Assembly: GCA_036785325.1 (NCBI GenBank)
Contig: JAXIVH010000012.1
Coordinates: 11,332,854-11,396,853 of the forward strand
DNA from: Urophycis tenuis
Lineage: Eukaryota > Chordata > Actinopteri > Gadiformes > Phycidae
Length of the DNA stretch: 64,000 nt
Direction of reading: 5' to 3'
Shown: piece after piece, positions 13,452-28,016 of the stretch
How positions within the stretch are numbered: position 1 is the first letter of the stretch
Layout of the letters: each line of letters starts with the position of its first letter
Program-made: the position numbers and the translations under genes
The notes under the pieces: generated by a model
The model's database searches: none
The model's input: only the letters and a program-made list of their open reading frames with translations
Told to the model about the DNA's origin: nothing

Positions 13452-16400
13452 AAAAACAGTATGTGCACGCGTACACCACCCAGGGGTGGTGGTGGTGGTG
13501 TGATTGTATTGTGAAGAAAAATTATTATTAAAAAAACACATTTTGTAGGACACATTTTGTCCTCCTGCCGTTTTTTTTTTTTTTTTTTTCACGGGCGCAG
13601 CGTAAAGCGCTGGCGTGGGGCGGGGCGGCGGGCTGCCGGCGTGTGGGTGGGCTCTCACCTGCCCACGTGTTGCTGGGCGCCAGGCCAGCGGACAGGGGCA
13701 GCGTGGACTGGAAGGCCGGCTGGAGGTCCAGCAGGTCGTTGGCTGCCTTGGAGCTGCTGGGAGGACGACGGGGGGCGGAGGGCGGAGAGAGAGAGAGGGG
13801 GAGAGAGAGAGAGAGGTCACAGGGTTGAGCTGCTTTCTGCCTCTCTTTCGGAAGCATAGTTTTTTTTCCCCCGCCCCTTCTGACGAGACAGAGCCCACAA
13901 GCGATAGGGCGACCGCTTGGGAAAGTGTTGAGGGCGTCGGTGTGGGCGTGTCTCAGAACTAAAGCTGGAGTCTGCGTGCGCAGTAATTCACAGCCTCAGA
14001 TAGTTTGAGAACCCGCAAGCTTCACTCAAACGCGCAACTCTATTCAGCCGTGCCGTTTGCTCAAACACACCCGTTCATCGCCTCTCCCAGATATTTACTA
14101 GAGTGCCGATGAGTAACGCGCGCGGTAGCCGCCAGAAACCAGGGGGGCTATGCATTATTAATGGCATCAGATGAATACAGAGAATATTATAGCGCGTTAA
14201 ACACGATGTCAAAACACGCATTGATTGAAGAAACCACTCGCTACTCGGGTTCTTTCCTGGCGTCTGAAAGCGCCGAGTGCACATTTTTTAAAAACGTTGA
14301 CATTTTTTCTGTGCGCTCCGCCGCGCCGAGAGAGACGTGGCGGCGACAGGTAAAAGATGCCGATGACAGGGGGGGGGGGGGGGGGGGGGCGGCGGCTCAC
14401 CTGTGGGTGGAGCCGGGGGTGGAGAACAGGTCGATGGCGGCGCCCGACGTGACGGGGGAGGTGTCGGCGGTGGAGGGGTTCTTGTGGAGCTCCTTCAGGC
14501 GCTGCTCCTGCCGGAAGAGGCGCAAACCATTTCGGTGTTAACAGGCGGTCTCGGCGACAGACACAGACACACGCACACATACGCGCAGTCTGAGTATCTC
14601 CAAGATAGCTGGGTGCCCGTAGCAAGCTTCCTATTAAAAGGATGAGGTTGAGGGCCATTACAAAATAAAGGTACAAATACAGAGAGTTTGATGCATCATG
14701 CAATGATGTACTCTCTGTACTCTTTAGTCACAAAACAGTTTTTTACCACTCTTTACCATTGGAATAAATTTAAATTAATAAAATAAAAATTTTAATCATG
14801 CGATTTCCCTCAGGGATCATTAAAGTATGTCTGTCTGTCTGTCTAAAAACGCACATTGAAATCCACTCTCTTCAATGTGTCGGGTCTGTATGGAATGGCA
14901 AGGCTGGGCTTCCACGGCGCAAGTAGGACAGAAAAAAAAAAAAAAAAAAAAAAGGCAGGTAACGAGCCCTCGTCAGCAGTATCGCGCCTGACCGCCTGCG
15001 AGACGATCATGGCCACGACCTCGGGGGGGGGTAAGGACAGTAGTAAACACCGGGCTGTGCAGGACCGCTGAACCCGATGCCTCTGGGGGAGGAGGAGGAG
15101 GACCGCCGCCCGGGCCGGAAGTGGGGGGAATATACCTTCAGGGCTTTAAGGCGCGCCTGCTCCTCCTCCAGGGCCACCTGCTTCTCCCGCTCGTCCACTT
15201 TGGTGAAGGATATGCCGGTGCTGGCCAGGGAGGACACGGCGTGGGACAGAGTGGTGGCCCTGAGCATGGAAACACACACACACAGAGAGAGAAAAGGTCA
15301 TACCGGCGCCGTGCAGCGCAGCGCAAATATTCCAGTGGATTCTGGCCGAGCACACAGACGCGGTTGGACTCTTGGCCCCAGCACATCGGCAGAGCGGGGG
15401 GAGACGGTCAATACAGACGCTCGCTGCCCTCTGCTCAGCCCTACCTCATCTGCCCCTTCTGCGATGCGGCGCAGACCGGCATGAGTTACGCACAAGAAAA
15501 AAAAAAAAACACAACGGCTAAAAGAATTGAACAATTGAAATTCAGAGCATGATTGACGATAAATAAAACAAAAAAAGGGTCAGGTCTGATGTAAAAGTTG
15601 CGTGAGCCAGTGTGTGAGATGTGTGGGATGAGATGGGTTTGGGAGGGGGGGGGGGGGGGAGTAGGGGGGGAGTAGGGGGGAGAGGCCCACCTGCTGGCAG
15701 CTGTCGAGTCTTTGACCTTCTTGCCCTCCAAAGAGGCCAGGTGCTGCTCCAGGGCATCCAACAGGCTACTGGGGGCCTGGAAGCAGTGAAACATCCCGTC
15801 ACACACACAGACACACACACACACACACACAAACACACAGAACCGAGGCACAAGCGACATGGGAGGTCTTGAAAGACAACATGAAACTGACTTTGTCGTC
15901 TATACTTGCCTATTTACCAAAGTATTCCACTGTATTGTCGTTTAGATGCTACTGGAATCCACATCAGGAGCCATGTACACACGTATTCCGCCAGGCTTAA
16001 CGGATTAGCTTGGGTTTGCCAACTGTGATCCTTCCCAGAGCGGTAACATCGCTATTGTGTCAATGGGTTCAGTGCTCCCCGGTACAGTTAGCATTAGCTT
16101 CCTGATGTCAACACCCAGGTGCTAGAGCTTTAGCTCCACAACTCAATACACCTTCCAGGTAATGCAGACGCATCCATTTACATGTGTATGTCTGGACTAA
16201 CGCTATGTTCAAAAAAGGCATTGCCTCTTCCGATGCAGGTAGACCAGACACCACCACAACTGATTTGTATAAGCATTAGAAGAAGCTCCGAGTTCCCAAA
16301 CTACTCAATATGAAGCCTGCAAGGGGCCAACCCCCACTGGCTAGCATATGCTGTCATTATTACCATATCCAATCAAATACTTGACGTCACAATAACAAAG

Positions 16401-19400
16401 TCAGATAAACTTTGAAGGCCATTTCACGTTGTCTTTAGAGTCAAGGAGACACCGAAGCATGCCAGGGCGCGGTTCAAGAGCACAGAAGAGTGGAAGGCAC
16501 GAAACATGGGCGTCAAAAACACACACAAGATGGAGGAAAAGGTCCAGATACTTACACACACCGTGAACTGACAGAGAAAAGCGGGAAAAATACAGAAAAT
16601 AAAGGCGATAACTCATCGACAGCTCGTCAAGGAAAGGTTCGAGAAAATGAAGGTGTCCAGCATTAAAGACAATCTAGTTTTACTAGTTTCCGGATCATTC
16701 CTACAGCGTATGAACTGAACAAAAAGGGCATCCTCACAGGCTAAGAGGCTTCATTTCTAGGTGATCGATAACCAATAAGATGATCGTTCATTGCATCTCG
16801 TCAATAATTTTGGCGACGTCTACAACTTGCCTTCATATCCGACGGTGAGAAAGTTACGACTCTAAAGCTGGCTCGTTTTGCACCTTTATTTACTGTATGA
16901 AATGCAGGGTTAGCAGCGAGTGGCAGCATGAAGCTTATTCAAGAGCTGTGTCTGTTTGAGTGTCTATGTGTCTGTCTGTATGCGGCTCTGTGTCCGTCTG
17001 TGTGTGCGTGTGAAGCTTGTGTGACAAAGAGGTAGCAGCCAATTATCAGCAAGAGTCAATTACAGGAATACATAGCCGCACCCACACTAAAATAAGGTTG
17101 CATTTGTTTGCCATGGAACAATTACAAACACTCCCCACACTGAAAATACTCAATCGTTTGAGGCTGCATTTTTATTTGTTTTATCAAATGCAGGCCAGTG
17201 ATTAAGACAGTAAGGTTCTACAAAAGCACGGGGAAAAACAAGGAGACAAACTACAGCTAGTTGCGTGCCAGTTGTAAGACCCGCAGCGTTGAGGAGGCCG
17301 GAAGCCTCGGTTCTTCTTACCTGGGAGAGATCCGGAATGTCCCCGCGATCAATTCCCACTTGCTGTGTAGGGGGGGGGAGGGTGTCGGGGGGGGGGGGGG
17401 CAGAGACAACAACAACAACAACCACACGTGAGCCGGTGAGTCACAGAAGACAATCCGAGGCATTCATAGAGAAGGACAACCCAAGATGGCCCCGGGCGGC
17501 GCCCTGACTTGCCTCCGCCACTTTGAGGAACTCTGAGATTCTTGTCATCCGCGTGAGGAATTTCTTGTAGATGTCGAGACCCTCTTTGCACTGGACTTTC
17601 TTCATGTCAAAGTACTTCTCTGTTTTGCCCGGGCCAGAAAGGGAACACGGCCATTACGACACGGTCTTGAGAAATCCACAGAGGCTTTTTTTTTTTTTTT
17701 TGCGTTGGCACGTTTAAAGGGTGAGAGCAAAACCGATGACCAAGTTGTATGCGTTGCGCAACATGCAGGGAAATATGCACCATACTATACCATGAATGCA
17801 ATTCACAACATAAATTACTTGATTTTTTACATCAATGGCAAACTGCAAATTACATCTGCAAATATTTGCCTCAGCGCGGAGCAGAAATGCCAGACGAAGT
17901 GCTTTGGAGCCCAGGAAAGAGGCATGACTGGCATGCACAAACAGAAGAGCCCTAAACAGCATATTAAAGTCTAGGTGAGGAATGGACAGGAATTCACAAC
18001 ATCTCTTTGGAAATTCATCTTTGCAGCAGCCTGGTTATTGTGCATGCTTGTGGTGCAAAATCCTGATAGCCAAGCATCGACCCGCCATAGCATGACTAAT
18101 CCCATTTATTTCAGAGAATCTATTTGCAGAAATAAACTCATTTCTCAAGGTTGTACGAATCTACTTGACGCGGACATATGATGTACATGAGCATATTATG
18201 ATGTATATGGGCCTATGTATATGGGCATAATGACGAAATGGACACATAGGAGATGAATATGACGGAGGAGGATCCATGCTAGACCTTACCCAGCAGGTTG
18301 ATGATGCCCTCGTTATAGGCCGCAAACAGCCGGATGGCATCTTTGAACAGGAGCATGAAGGCCGCGTTGATGACACCGTTGGTCAGCTCATTAGCGTTGA
18401 CCTGTGGACCGTACGCAAGCAATTAAAATCCAAAGGAAATTGATGTGAGGTGTTGGAGGGAGAGGATGGGTGGGAGGGGGGGGGGTCTCCTCACATTGAA
18501 GTCAAGGAGCACGTCCATCTGGTTCTGTATGATGGGGATGGTCTTCAGGAGCTTCTCCGTGTTCACGGTCCTCATCACTCCATCCGATCTTAAAAAGATA
18601 AAAGTAAATGAAGAACCCGCACATCTCCAGAACATCATCTTAAAATTAGCCACGCTGTGTTGATTATGGGCTTTTCAAGCAGGTGTATCATGCCAATAAA
18701 AATGTGCACCCAATGTGCCTTCTTTCTGAGACGATGCTCAAAGTTAAGGAAATACTGACAAATGAAGACAAGCCCCTCCTTACCCTCGTTTGACTTTTGT
18801 GAAGTCGAAAGCGACTTGTCTGTAGGATACGGCCTTCTCGTTTAGGTAGCGGCTGTATCTCCTGATGAACGTGGACATGTCATAGCCTACATCAGATGAG
18901 GGAACCAAAGTGGAGTAGAGGTTAACAGATCTGACAGCCTGACATGAAGAACCAACGCCTTCTGCTGCATGTGGTATATAGACACATTGACTGGCAATGT
19001 ACCTTGCAGGCCACTTTTGTCCAAAAAGTTGCTGAGGTTGAACAGCGTGTTCCTGGAGGCCAAATACTGTATGAATCTCTGCAAGAAAAACACAAAGATG
19101 CAACATACTGTAGTTTAATTTTTCATCCCCTCTCACTCAAACCTATGTCATGTAAACATCTAAATGAGGTAAAAATCACTGGCCAATTGCGGCAGCCCTT
19201 CAATGGGGCATTCAGTGAGGAACATCATCTCGTATCGCTGCACCAGCCCTACCTCGTTGCCGTAGACCATCAGGTGGTGTGTGGCCGTCAGAGACTTGAA
19301 GACCACCACCCAGCTGGTGCTGGCGGTCCTCTCGAACAGCGTGTCGGCCAACTGGGGGATGTTCACATTCATCTCGTTGGTGCATTGGATCAGATCTGAA

Positions 19401-19607
19401 TGGGAGAAGGAATATACGTCTTTGAACATCTATACCCATGTCTATCTGAATGCACGTGCATGCATGTACGCATGCACACACACACACACACTATTATAGA
19501 GATATAGAGAGCAAAATATATCTGTAAATATACATGCATACAAGATCCAACAGTGCAGCCCCACCTCCAGGGAAGTATGCAGCATATAGTGGATAAACAT
19601 ACTCTGT

Positions 19608-19651
<44 letters not shown>

Positions 19652-22600
19652 AAAGGGACAGCCTCAGAGCGGAGGTTAATCGAGGTTCGCGCACATAGTT
19701 CCTGAATACAAATACACAGACACTATGGACATAGCTTCATACCACCCAACCCCCTACTTCCTCCACCATTCCCCACTCAGGCAGTCACTGGTTGGAAGTA
19801 AAAGTGAAGCATTACAGGCATCGCCTGGATCACTCCAATAAGGTTGGCCTGAAGCGACCTAAAAGTGCCACTTGCACAGAGCGTGGATGCCAAGATGAGG
19901 TGTAGTGCAGCTGCCCTCTGGCCTGTAGTGACTCATGAACGACAGGGCTTGGCGATATGGGAAAACTCAAGTCTCGATATTTTTGACCAAGCACCTCGAT
20001 ATTGAGACAATAGGCTGTCGGTGCCTTCACAAAAATATTTACACAAAAGGGTTTTTTTCCTTTCCATAAATGATAAATCAGTATTGCGGATAGAATTACT
20101 AAGTGGGTTAAGGCATATAATATAACAGCTAGAACCATCTGGTAAGTTAAAAAAATGAAATCCCATTACTGTAATGCAGACTTTAATACCAGGAAAAGAC
20201 TGTCACTATATCCACATACAGAGGATGATATCTAGTCTCATAGATATCACAAGAGAGATGAAATATCGATATATATTGCCCGGCCCCTGTGAACGACCCG
20301 CGGCACCGATCTGCGACGTTCTCTCGTCAGGCAACCCTGTGCACCTCCACACATAGGGGTCCTTTCTTCTGCACCAACTTGGCACAAAGGGTGACACTTC
20401 CGCCAACCTTTGAAATGAGAGCACACACACGCACGATACGCGAGGATGTGTGATGGTTCTCCTGCCTTGCCGCTGTCGACAACAGATAAGACGCTGGGCG
20501 AGAGCACAGCAGCCTTCAAAAAAAAAAGAGGAAAAAAAAGAGGGGAAGTTAAGCCGGGAGCATTTGTTTTGTCGATGCCAGGGATCTTTTGGACCTCATG
20601 GCGTGCACTCAAGCGGAACCCCAGATTTGAACTCATCTCTTAAGATGTTGAAATCTACCGGGGGAATGTAGGAAGAGATCTTCTGCGTGCCCTAGGTGAG
20701 GGCCTCAGACGTCTCACTTCATGCAGGAAAACAAGACTCACTAAATAACATCCAATAGGTGGACCCCCATGTTTTACTGTGCCGTCCGCTGGAGCGTGAG
20801 AATCCACCCACCGTGCCCACCCCACCTCATCGCTGTGGCATTCCTAGAAGAATCACACACCAAGAAAAACATGGGGACTGAAACTCTATAGTGGCCAAGA
20901 ATGGGCTCACCGAACTCCACACCAAAACAGGAAAAAAATAAAACCTGATATGGTAATTGAAAACTAGCCAGGTTAAAAGGCGCGAGTCAGAAAAGGAGAT
21001 TAGTCCACCAATTTATCAGGAACCAGTTTTTGCACTGAACCACAAATTGATCATCGATCAAATCAACGCAGCCGTAATAACACGGGCGTACAACCACGGG
21101 GACTGCACTTATTTTGCCTGGATCGCTACACTGAATATTCAGGTGGAAGCAGACATCCCACCTGTGCCAGTAAAAGCAACTCTAGCCGAGGAAATGGGTG
21201 GGCATGTGTGTGTAATGGCACGCATGAGGGGGAATTCTGAGGGGGACACGCCCTCGTCCGGTTAAGACCGCCTGCATCAGTGTGCGGACTAGACAAGACT
21301 CCCTCGCACGCAGTCACATCTTCACACGGGAGTAGGAAAGCGGGACATGCGATTTTTTCCTGTGAAACATCCAAAGAAATCCTTCTTAATCCTCGGTGTC
21401 GATGACGCAGTGATAATGCGTGGCTCCGCGGCCCGCCAAGGCGCGCTTCTTGGAAGGCAGGCAGACAAATCTTGGAAGCACTTGGTGCCATTCGATGCTC
21501 TCCATCATAAAATATTCATGGCCATCAGATGCCACGCTTGGCAGATGAACACAACTGAATATCGGAGTGAAAGGCCTGCGTTAGTGCGCGCGTACAATGG
21601 AAATATGACATTGTTCCACCGTCGGCTCAACACAGGAGTGGAAGAGGTTAACGGTGACGCTGAGGTCCTCTGGCATTGCGAAGAACAAAAAAACACTCAA
21701 AGCCACAATAACTAATTAGTCACCGTTTAGGGCTTTGCAGACCCCGCCTCTTGGCTAAATGTTAAACCTCTCTGCACACATGTACAGATTTCCAAGCGTC
21801 GGTGTGTTCTGGAAGCCCGGCCGCCCCGGTCCTGGTCACAAAGTGCCCGGGCCGATGCAGCCCGGGGGGGGGGGGGGGGGGGCGCCGGGCCCACGGGTGG
21901 TCTCGGTGGAACCTCCGCAGTGTTTGTTTGAATGCAAAACAAAAGGGCTTTTTTTCTTCCGCTTTTTTTTTTTTTTTTTTGGTTTTGTATGTGTGCACAA
22001 TGGGCCACCCCATGTGATAACAAAAGGGCTTTTCACACGGGACATAAAAAAAAAAAAAAAAAATGACAGGGCAATAGCGGGCCGGCCACAAACACGGACC
22101 GGGCCGCGTGCAGACGACGCCCGGCCGGACGGGCCGCGGCGAAACTCTCGGCTTGCTGCAGTAGCTCAGTGGGTAGAGCGGGTGGACATAGCGGGTCGTC
22201 CACTAAATCGCAGGGTCGGCGGTTCGATCCCCACGTTCCCCACTTCCAAAATTGTCTGCATGTCAAAGTGTCCCTGAGCAAGACGCTGAACCCCAACTTG
22301 CTCCCCTGCTGAACCTAGCAGCCTACTGCTCCTATGTATAATAGGATCGGTCAAATGCGGAGAACAAATTTCATTCCCATATCTGAAAAATACTGAGAAT
22401 GACCATAAAGACCGAATAAAATGAAGACTGCAGAGCGCCGCCTTTGTACTTCACTGGATGCCCCGGTGTGGACTTTGAATGGGATTTTCCATTAATTACA
22501 TTGGACTTGGGGATTTGCTGTATATTATTACATCAGAAGCACTCACATTTGCTGAGAAGATGGAAAAGAGATGGACTCGGATGCAAATGCACCCAAAACA

Positions 22601-25600
22601 GCCCTGAGTTGGCCCTCTTTTAACACATGACTCTGGGCCTATGCTTTTTGAACCTTAACTGTTGCTTGAAGTGGAAATATTTAAGATCTGTTTTGGTCTC
22701 TTGTGATACCTATGGCAAAAAAAAACAACTAACACACACTAACACATTTCTTGAAATTGTAATTTTTTGAGTTCTTCAAGATTACCACTTTAAACCCCTC
22801 CATTTCATAAGTAAAAGCCTGGAGCCACCCCACAAAAACATACAAATAGGCAATAGAACTTTATCAGGTCAGGATTACGAATCGTTTATCCCTGGCCCAG
22901 ATTACAGAAATAAATACATCCATAAAGAAATAGGTCAGCAGCTTAATTCCATTGACTTATTGTCGCAAATTCGTTTCTGGAGTGCAGTTTAATGACAAAT
23001 TACAGCCATTTCTCAACTGTAATATTCTACCACTGCTTCCATAACTGTTCCGATGAGGCCAACAATGTGCCAACGGCGAGAAATGTATTCACCACAGGGA
23101 CCCTTAAAAATGTGATGCAAATTGGGTTTTCACCCTTACTGTACATTTTTCGAGCAAAGTGGCTTCAATGAAACGGCCCAGGTGACAGGTGAGACGCAGA
23201 CAACCCCAGCCTGTGGCTTCGGTCTGGGTTTTTTTTTTTTTTTTTTTTTTTTGCAGGTTGGGCGGGTTAGGCCTTCCGTTGCCAGGCTACCATCAGGAAG
23301 TGAAAGTAAAACCGTGCAGCTGGTGAGAATCGCACAAGGGCCCGGTTGTGAGATTCAGTGAGTCTGTCGGTTGTTGCGTTCATGGAGGAGATCCAGCTAG
23401 GAAACGCTTAAAAAAAAAGAAGAAAAAAAAAAAGAGGGCGAAGGGTTTGAGTGGCCCAGTCGCAGTTCCTGCATCAGACAGACACAGGCTGTAGGCCGCT
23501 ATCAGAGAGCAGTGGCATTTCCTCCCACATCCCCAGAGACACAGGCTCAGTAATATCACACACACACACACACAAACACACAGACAGACAGACAGACAGA
23601 CACAGCCAAAATCAGGACAGAACTTGTACTCAGAACAGACAGCTGAATGCGAGCCGAATAAACCCGAGGAGATGTCGACTCGAAAAAGGATTACTTTCTC
23701 CAAATTGCCGCCCTCAACTTAAGACAACAAATTATCTCACGAGAATGTTATCTCTTCTAATCGTATTGTTTGTGTAGCATTTGAATAGAAAAACAAGGAT
23801 CATCACAGCAGAGGATATTATCAAACAGGACAAATTATAGCCGGTTTACTTGCATTGTAATTACAGACAAATCATAGGCCCCCGTCTGATCCTTAATATA
23901 CACAACTGCCAGCGACAAAGCTGGTATCTACATGCTTGTAAAAGCGCAGCAAAATGGCGTCCATGTGTTCATTATTTATTGAATCAACTTCAACTTCATT
24001 AACACTCAAGAGTCAAGACGGCTGCAGCACAAAGCCATCAAACAAAACCAGAACCGCTGGGTAAAATACAAGGGTTCAGATAGATGAAAGCCCTTCATGT
24101 TTGTAGATAGCATGGGAGCGGACCACCGTGGAGGACTATATCAGGCTGCAATAACATTTAATTACGAGTTTTGCGGTGCAAATTCGTGCTTTACAACTCG
24201 CTGTTGGGAGTAGTAATTTGGGCTTTAAAGTCTGCAGCTTTGCCAACGATGGGCCATCCTTCCTGGTTGGATGTGTGGCGAATCAAATCCACAGTCAAAT
24301 GGATCCATCGCTTCAAAGTTGTGTGTAATTACAACAACGGCAACAGCACAGAAAGGATGCGATTGAGAACTGTATGTATAGTATGCGCCAAAATGTTTTC
24401 AGTCCAACGGCCGACGCTTGTTTTGGGATCATTGCATACTCTTGTAGTCAACAACCTAATTGACGGGAAGTGGATCAAAAGAAATCCCTGCCAATCTGAC
24501 TTTTGATCAACTCGACTCCCTTGTGTTCCCGGAAAGGATTACGTAATGACTTCCTGTTGGCCATTTTCCCCACGGCGAGCCCGAGACTCGCCTCAGGAAA
24601 TATCTTTCCGATTGCGATCCTCGTACCGAGGATGTGATTCAGCAGGCCATTGTGTACGCGGTACCCGAGAAACTATTTCAATACAGGCGCATACTTTAGG
24701 AGGGACAAAACAACTAAAATAAAACCTGGGTCAAAAGGTGACCGCGGTGCAATTGCCCCCAACGATTACTACGACCTCATTTGTGGCACGTTTGGTCGCG
24801 TTCATGCAGACATTGGTTGAGCTTTAAGGAGGTACCACTGGTATGGATAGTGAAGTAGCCTGTTGGCTAGCTACAGGAAGGTTTTCTTCAGTCAATTTTT
24901 GACTCAAACTAACACATGCTGTCCCAACACAAATTAATAACTAACAAGCGGTAGCCCAGACGCAATACCATGGATATTTACATTTACAGTGAGGGCATTA
25001 AGCAGACGCTTTTATCCAAAGCCACTTACAAAGAGTACATTTTGTCATAAGAAGGTGAAACATTTCATTGCTGCTAATACGGTGAGAAAGTCACCAGAAC
25101 AAGTTTCAAGCATTTCAATTGCTAGGTTAACCACTGCTTGGTTATTTCTGACGCATAGCTGTAGACACGACTTCCTGTGGTGGTTTCTCTTCGTGAGGCC
25201 ATACACACACACGGTCGGCCTTGGACAGCAACGGGCCCTCAGAGTGTCTGTGGCCACGCCGTTTGGCACTCGCCGGCGGTTTTTTGTCCGATTTTAGCAT
25301 GTCGAATCGGGGAAGGGGGCCGTCGGCGAGAGAGAAATCCCTCGCATTGGCCGTTCGGCTTCAGCGAATCAATACGGGAGAATCAATGCGCGAGAGGAGA
25401 AACAGAAGTGAGCAAAGCGGCACGCGACTTCCTCAACGGGGCACGCAAACATTTTTTCCACTTCACCTCCTGTGATGATTTTCACATGTTCTCCATTAGA
25501 AGTAGCTACATCACGAAAGTGCCTGAGCGAGACTGGGGTGAAATGGTGCCTGGGGGGGGGGGGGGAACGCCGCTTTAAAAAAAAAAAATGGTTGAATATA

Positions 25601-27978
25601 CATGTGAAGACTCCTGCCCCCTGCTGGTACGGAGAGTTATTTCCACGCCCATGCCAGTTTGGCCATTGGCTGTAGTCTTAGCGGTGTGTTCAAGTCAAGA
25701 CAAGGCCAAGACCCGGGCGACGCCAGGCAGCGGAACCGTGGGCCTTCGTCGCGGTGGTGTGTTGACGTTGGTTTGGCGCGTCGGGGGCCTTTAAAAGACA
25801 TCTAAAAATCGGATGGCATGCTTCCGGGCCATGGACTGGCCTGGCCATTAACGTTTCAGACAGACCTGCTGGTGGACAGTGTGTCAGGTCAGCAATTTAT
25901 TTATTAGGGACCGAGCCTGTGAAACAGGACGAGGTCCCTATTGTTTTTGTTATTTGGGGATCTTTGACGTTGATTTTAACCCCCTGAACATATACGAAAA
26001 CTCAATTTTTTTTGACAGAGTTATCACACCTGGTGAAAAATTATTTATTCTATGCGACACGTTAATGTCTCACCTATAGGTGGCGCTATTTTTAAAAAAA
26101 CACTCTAATGCTAATAACTCCTGCATACTTTGTCGCACACTCAAAATGTTTATATCCACACATGCGGGCAAACATGCTGCACCCCCTGATGTAGGCCACG
26201 CCCATTTCCGCCATGACTTTTTTTTGGCTACAACGCAAAAACTCAAAAAAGTGCGTCCTAGACATCTATTGCATGTGGCTTTCACCGATTTGCACGAAAC
26301 TCCACATGTAGCATCTACATTCTGTATCATGAAAATAACTAATTGGAAGTTTATTGAAATTCCCGAAGATAAGCGTGTTATAGTGCTTTATATATTTTTA
26401 TAGATGTCTACATTTTACGTAAAAAACGTAAGTGGACAATTTGTCCACATTGCTATGTCCGTTCGACACCAAACTTGGAGCCCTACTTCTCTGTACCTCC
26501 TTTATGCATCTCACAAAATTCACAGTCATTTCCACCAGGTGGCGCTCATTAAAATCAAGAAGTTTATATCTCAACATTGGCAATTGATATTTAAATGAAA
26601 CTTGGTATGTGGCTAGCTCATGGCGCCCTGAGGCGTGGTTCAAAACGGGGAAAAAATTCTGCCAGTGGATGGCGCTCTAAAAGCAGCGTAAATTACTGTG
26701 CAAACACCGTAATAGTTACGAATATGAAATTCACTGGACACATGTAGAGTGGTGCCCAAAGCTCACATACCAAAAATCGTGCTTGTCGTGGTAGTAGCGC
26801 CCCCTACAGGCTTTAAAAACAACAGCCCCGACACCACGTTTCACCTACATGTATGAAACTCGGTAGGCACGTTATACAGCACCAGACCTACAAAAAAGCC
26901 TCTTGGACCCATACCCCTTAAAACACCGGAAGTCAGATATTTGCATTTGACCTTTGCAATTTTCGCGTTGTATTTGAACAAACTCCTCCCAGGGGATTTG
27001 TTGCTTGGGCTCCAAATTTTTTGGGTAGATTCAGAAGATGGTTCTTACCAAAAGTTGTGCTATTTGGGACTCTACCTCAAAGGGCGTGGCCACGGCGTTC
27101 AATCAAAATCGGCCATAATCAATTTTGTCGTTTTTTCCACGACACCGACTTTAACCGATATGTTTGAAACTCGGTATGGATGTTACCCTGGCCTAGCCCT
27201 ACAAAAAAGCCTATTGGACCGATACCAAAAAACCCACCGGAAGTCAGATATTTTCATTTTAATTTTTGTCATTTTCGATTTTCGCGTCCTATTTGAACGA
27301 ACTCCTCCCAGGGGATTTGTCGCTTGGCCTCCAAATTTTTGGGGTAGATTCAGAAGATGATTCTCACCAAAAGTTGTGCTATTTGCGACCCTACCTCAAA
27401 GGGCGTGGTCATGGCTTTCCTTCAAAGTCGGCCATATTCAATTTTGTCGTCTTTTATACCCATGTTTGTGAACGAACTCCTCCTATGGGATTTTTCCGTT
27501 CTGCTTCAAAATTGGTCAGTGCATTTGAAACGTGGTTCTTAACTATAGTTGTGCTATTTGCGACTCTACCTCAAAGGGCGTGGCCATGGCGTGCCGTCAA
27601 AGTCGGCCATATTCAATTATTTCGTCTTTTATACCCATGTTTGTGAACAAACTCCTCCCAAGGGATTTTTTCGTTCTGCTTCAAAATTGGTCAGTGCATT
27701 TGAAACGTGGTTCTTAACTAAAGTTGTGCTATTTATGGCTCTACCTCGAAGGGCGTGGCCAGGGTGTGCCGTCAAACTCGGCCATACAGCACAGTGCGTG
27801 GACAGCCACAAACGAGAACCTGTCACGCCATCCTTGAGCAAACGACGACCTGTCACGACTTCATCCATGTGAACGACGAACTGTCACGACGCCATCCACG
27901 TGCCGACGAGTCAATTTTTACGGCGAGGTCCCCCCAAATGTCCCGCGGGACATTAACCCAATTTAGATCAATCAATCA

Positions 27979-28016
<38 letters not shown>

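Noticed and set aside
22158..22232. tRNA gene call for the GTAGCTCAGTGGGTAGAGC head
   Set aside because: The anticodon arm and acceptor stem do not fold, and a typical SINE body and tail follow. It was called a SINE.
26941..27646. Repeated ORFs resembling a duplicated protein family
   Set aside because: They follow the 175-base DNA repeat units of the 2 kb element. No known domain, and the units carry different frames and stops.
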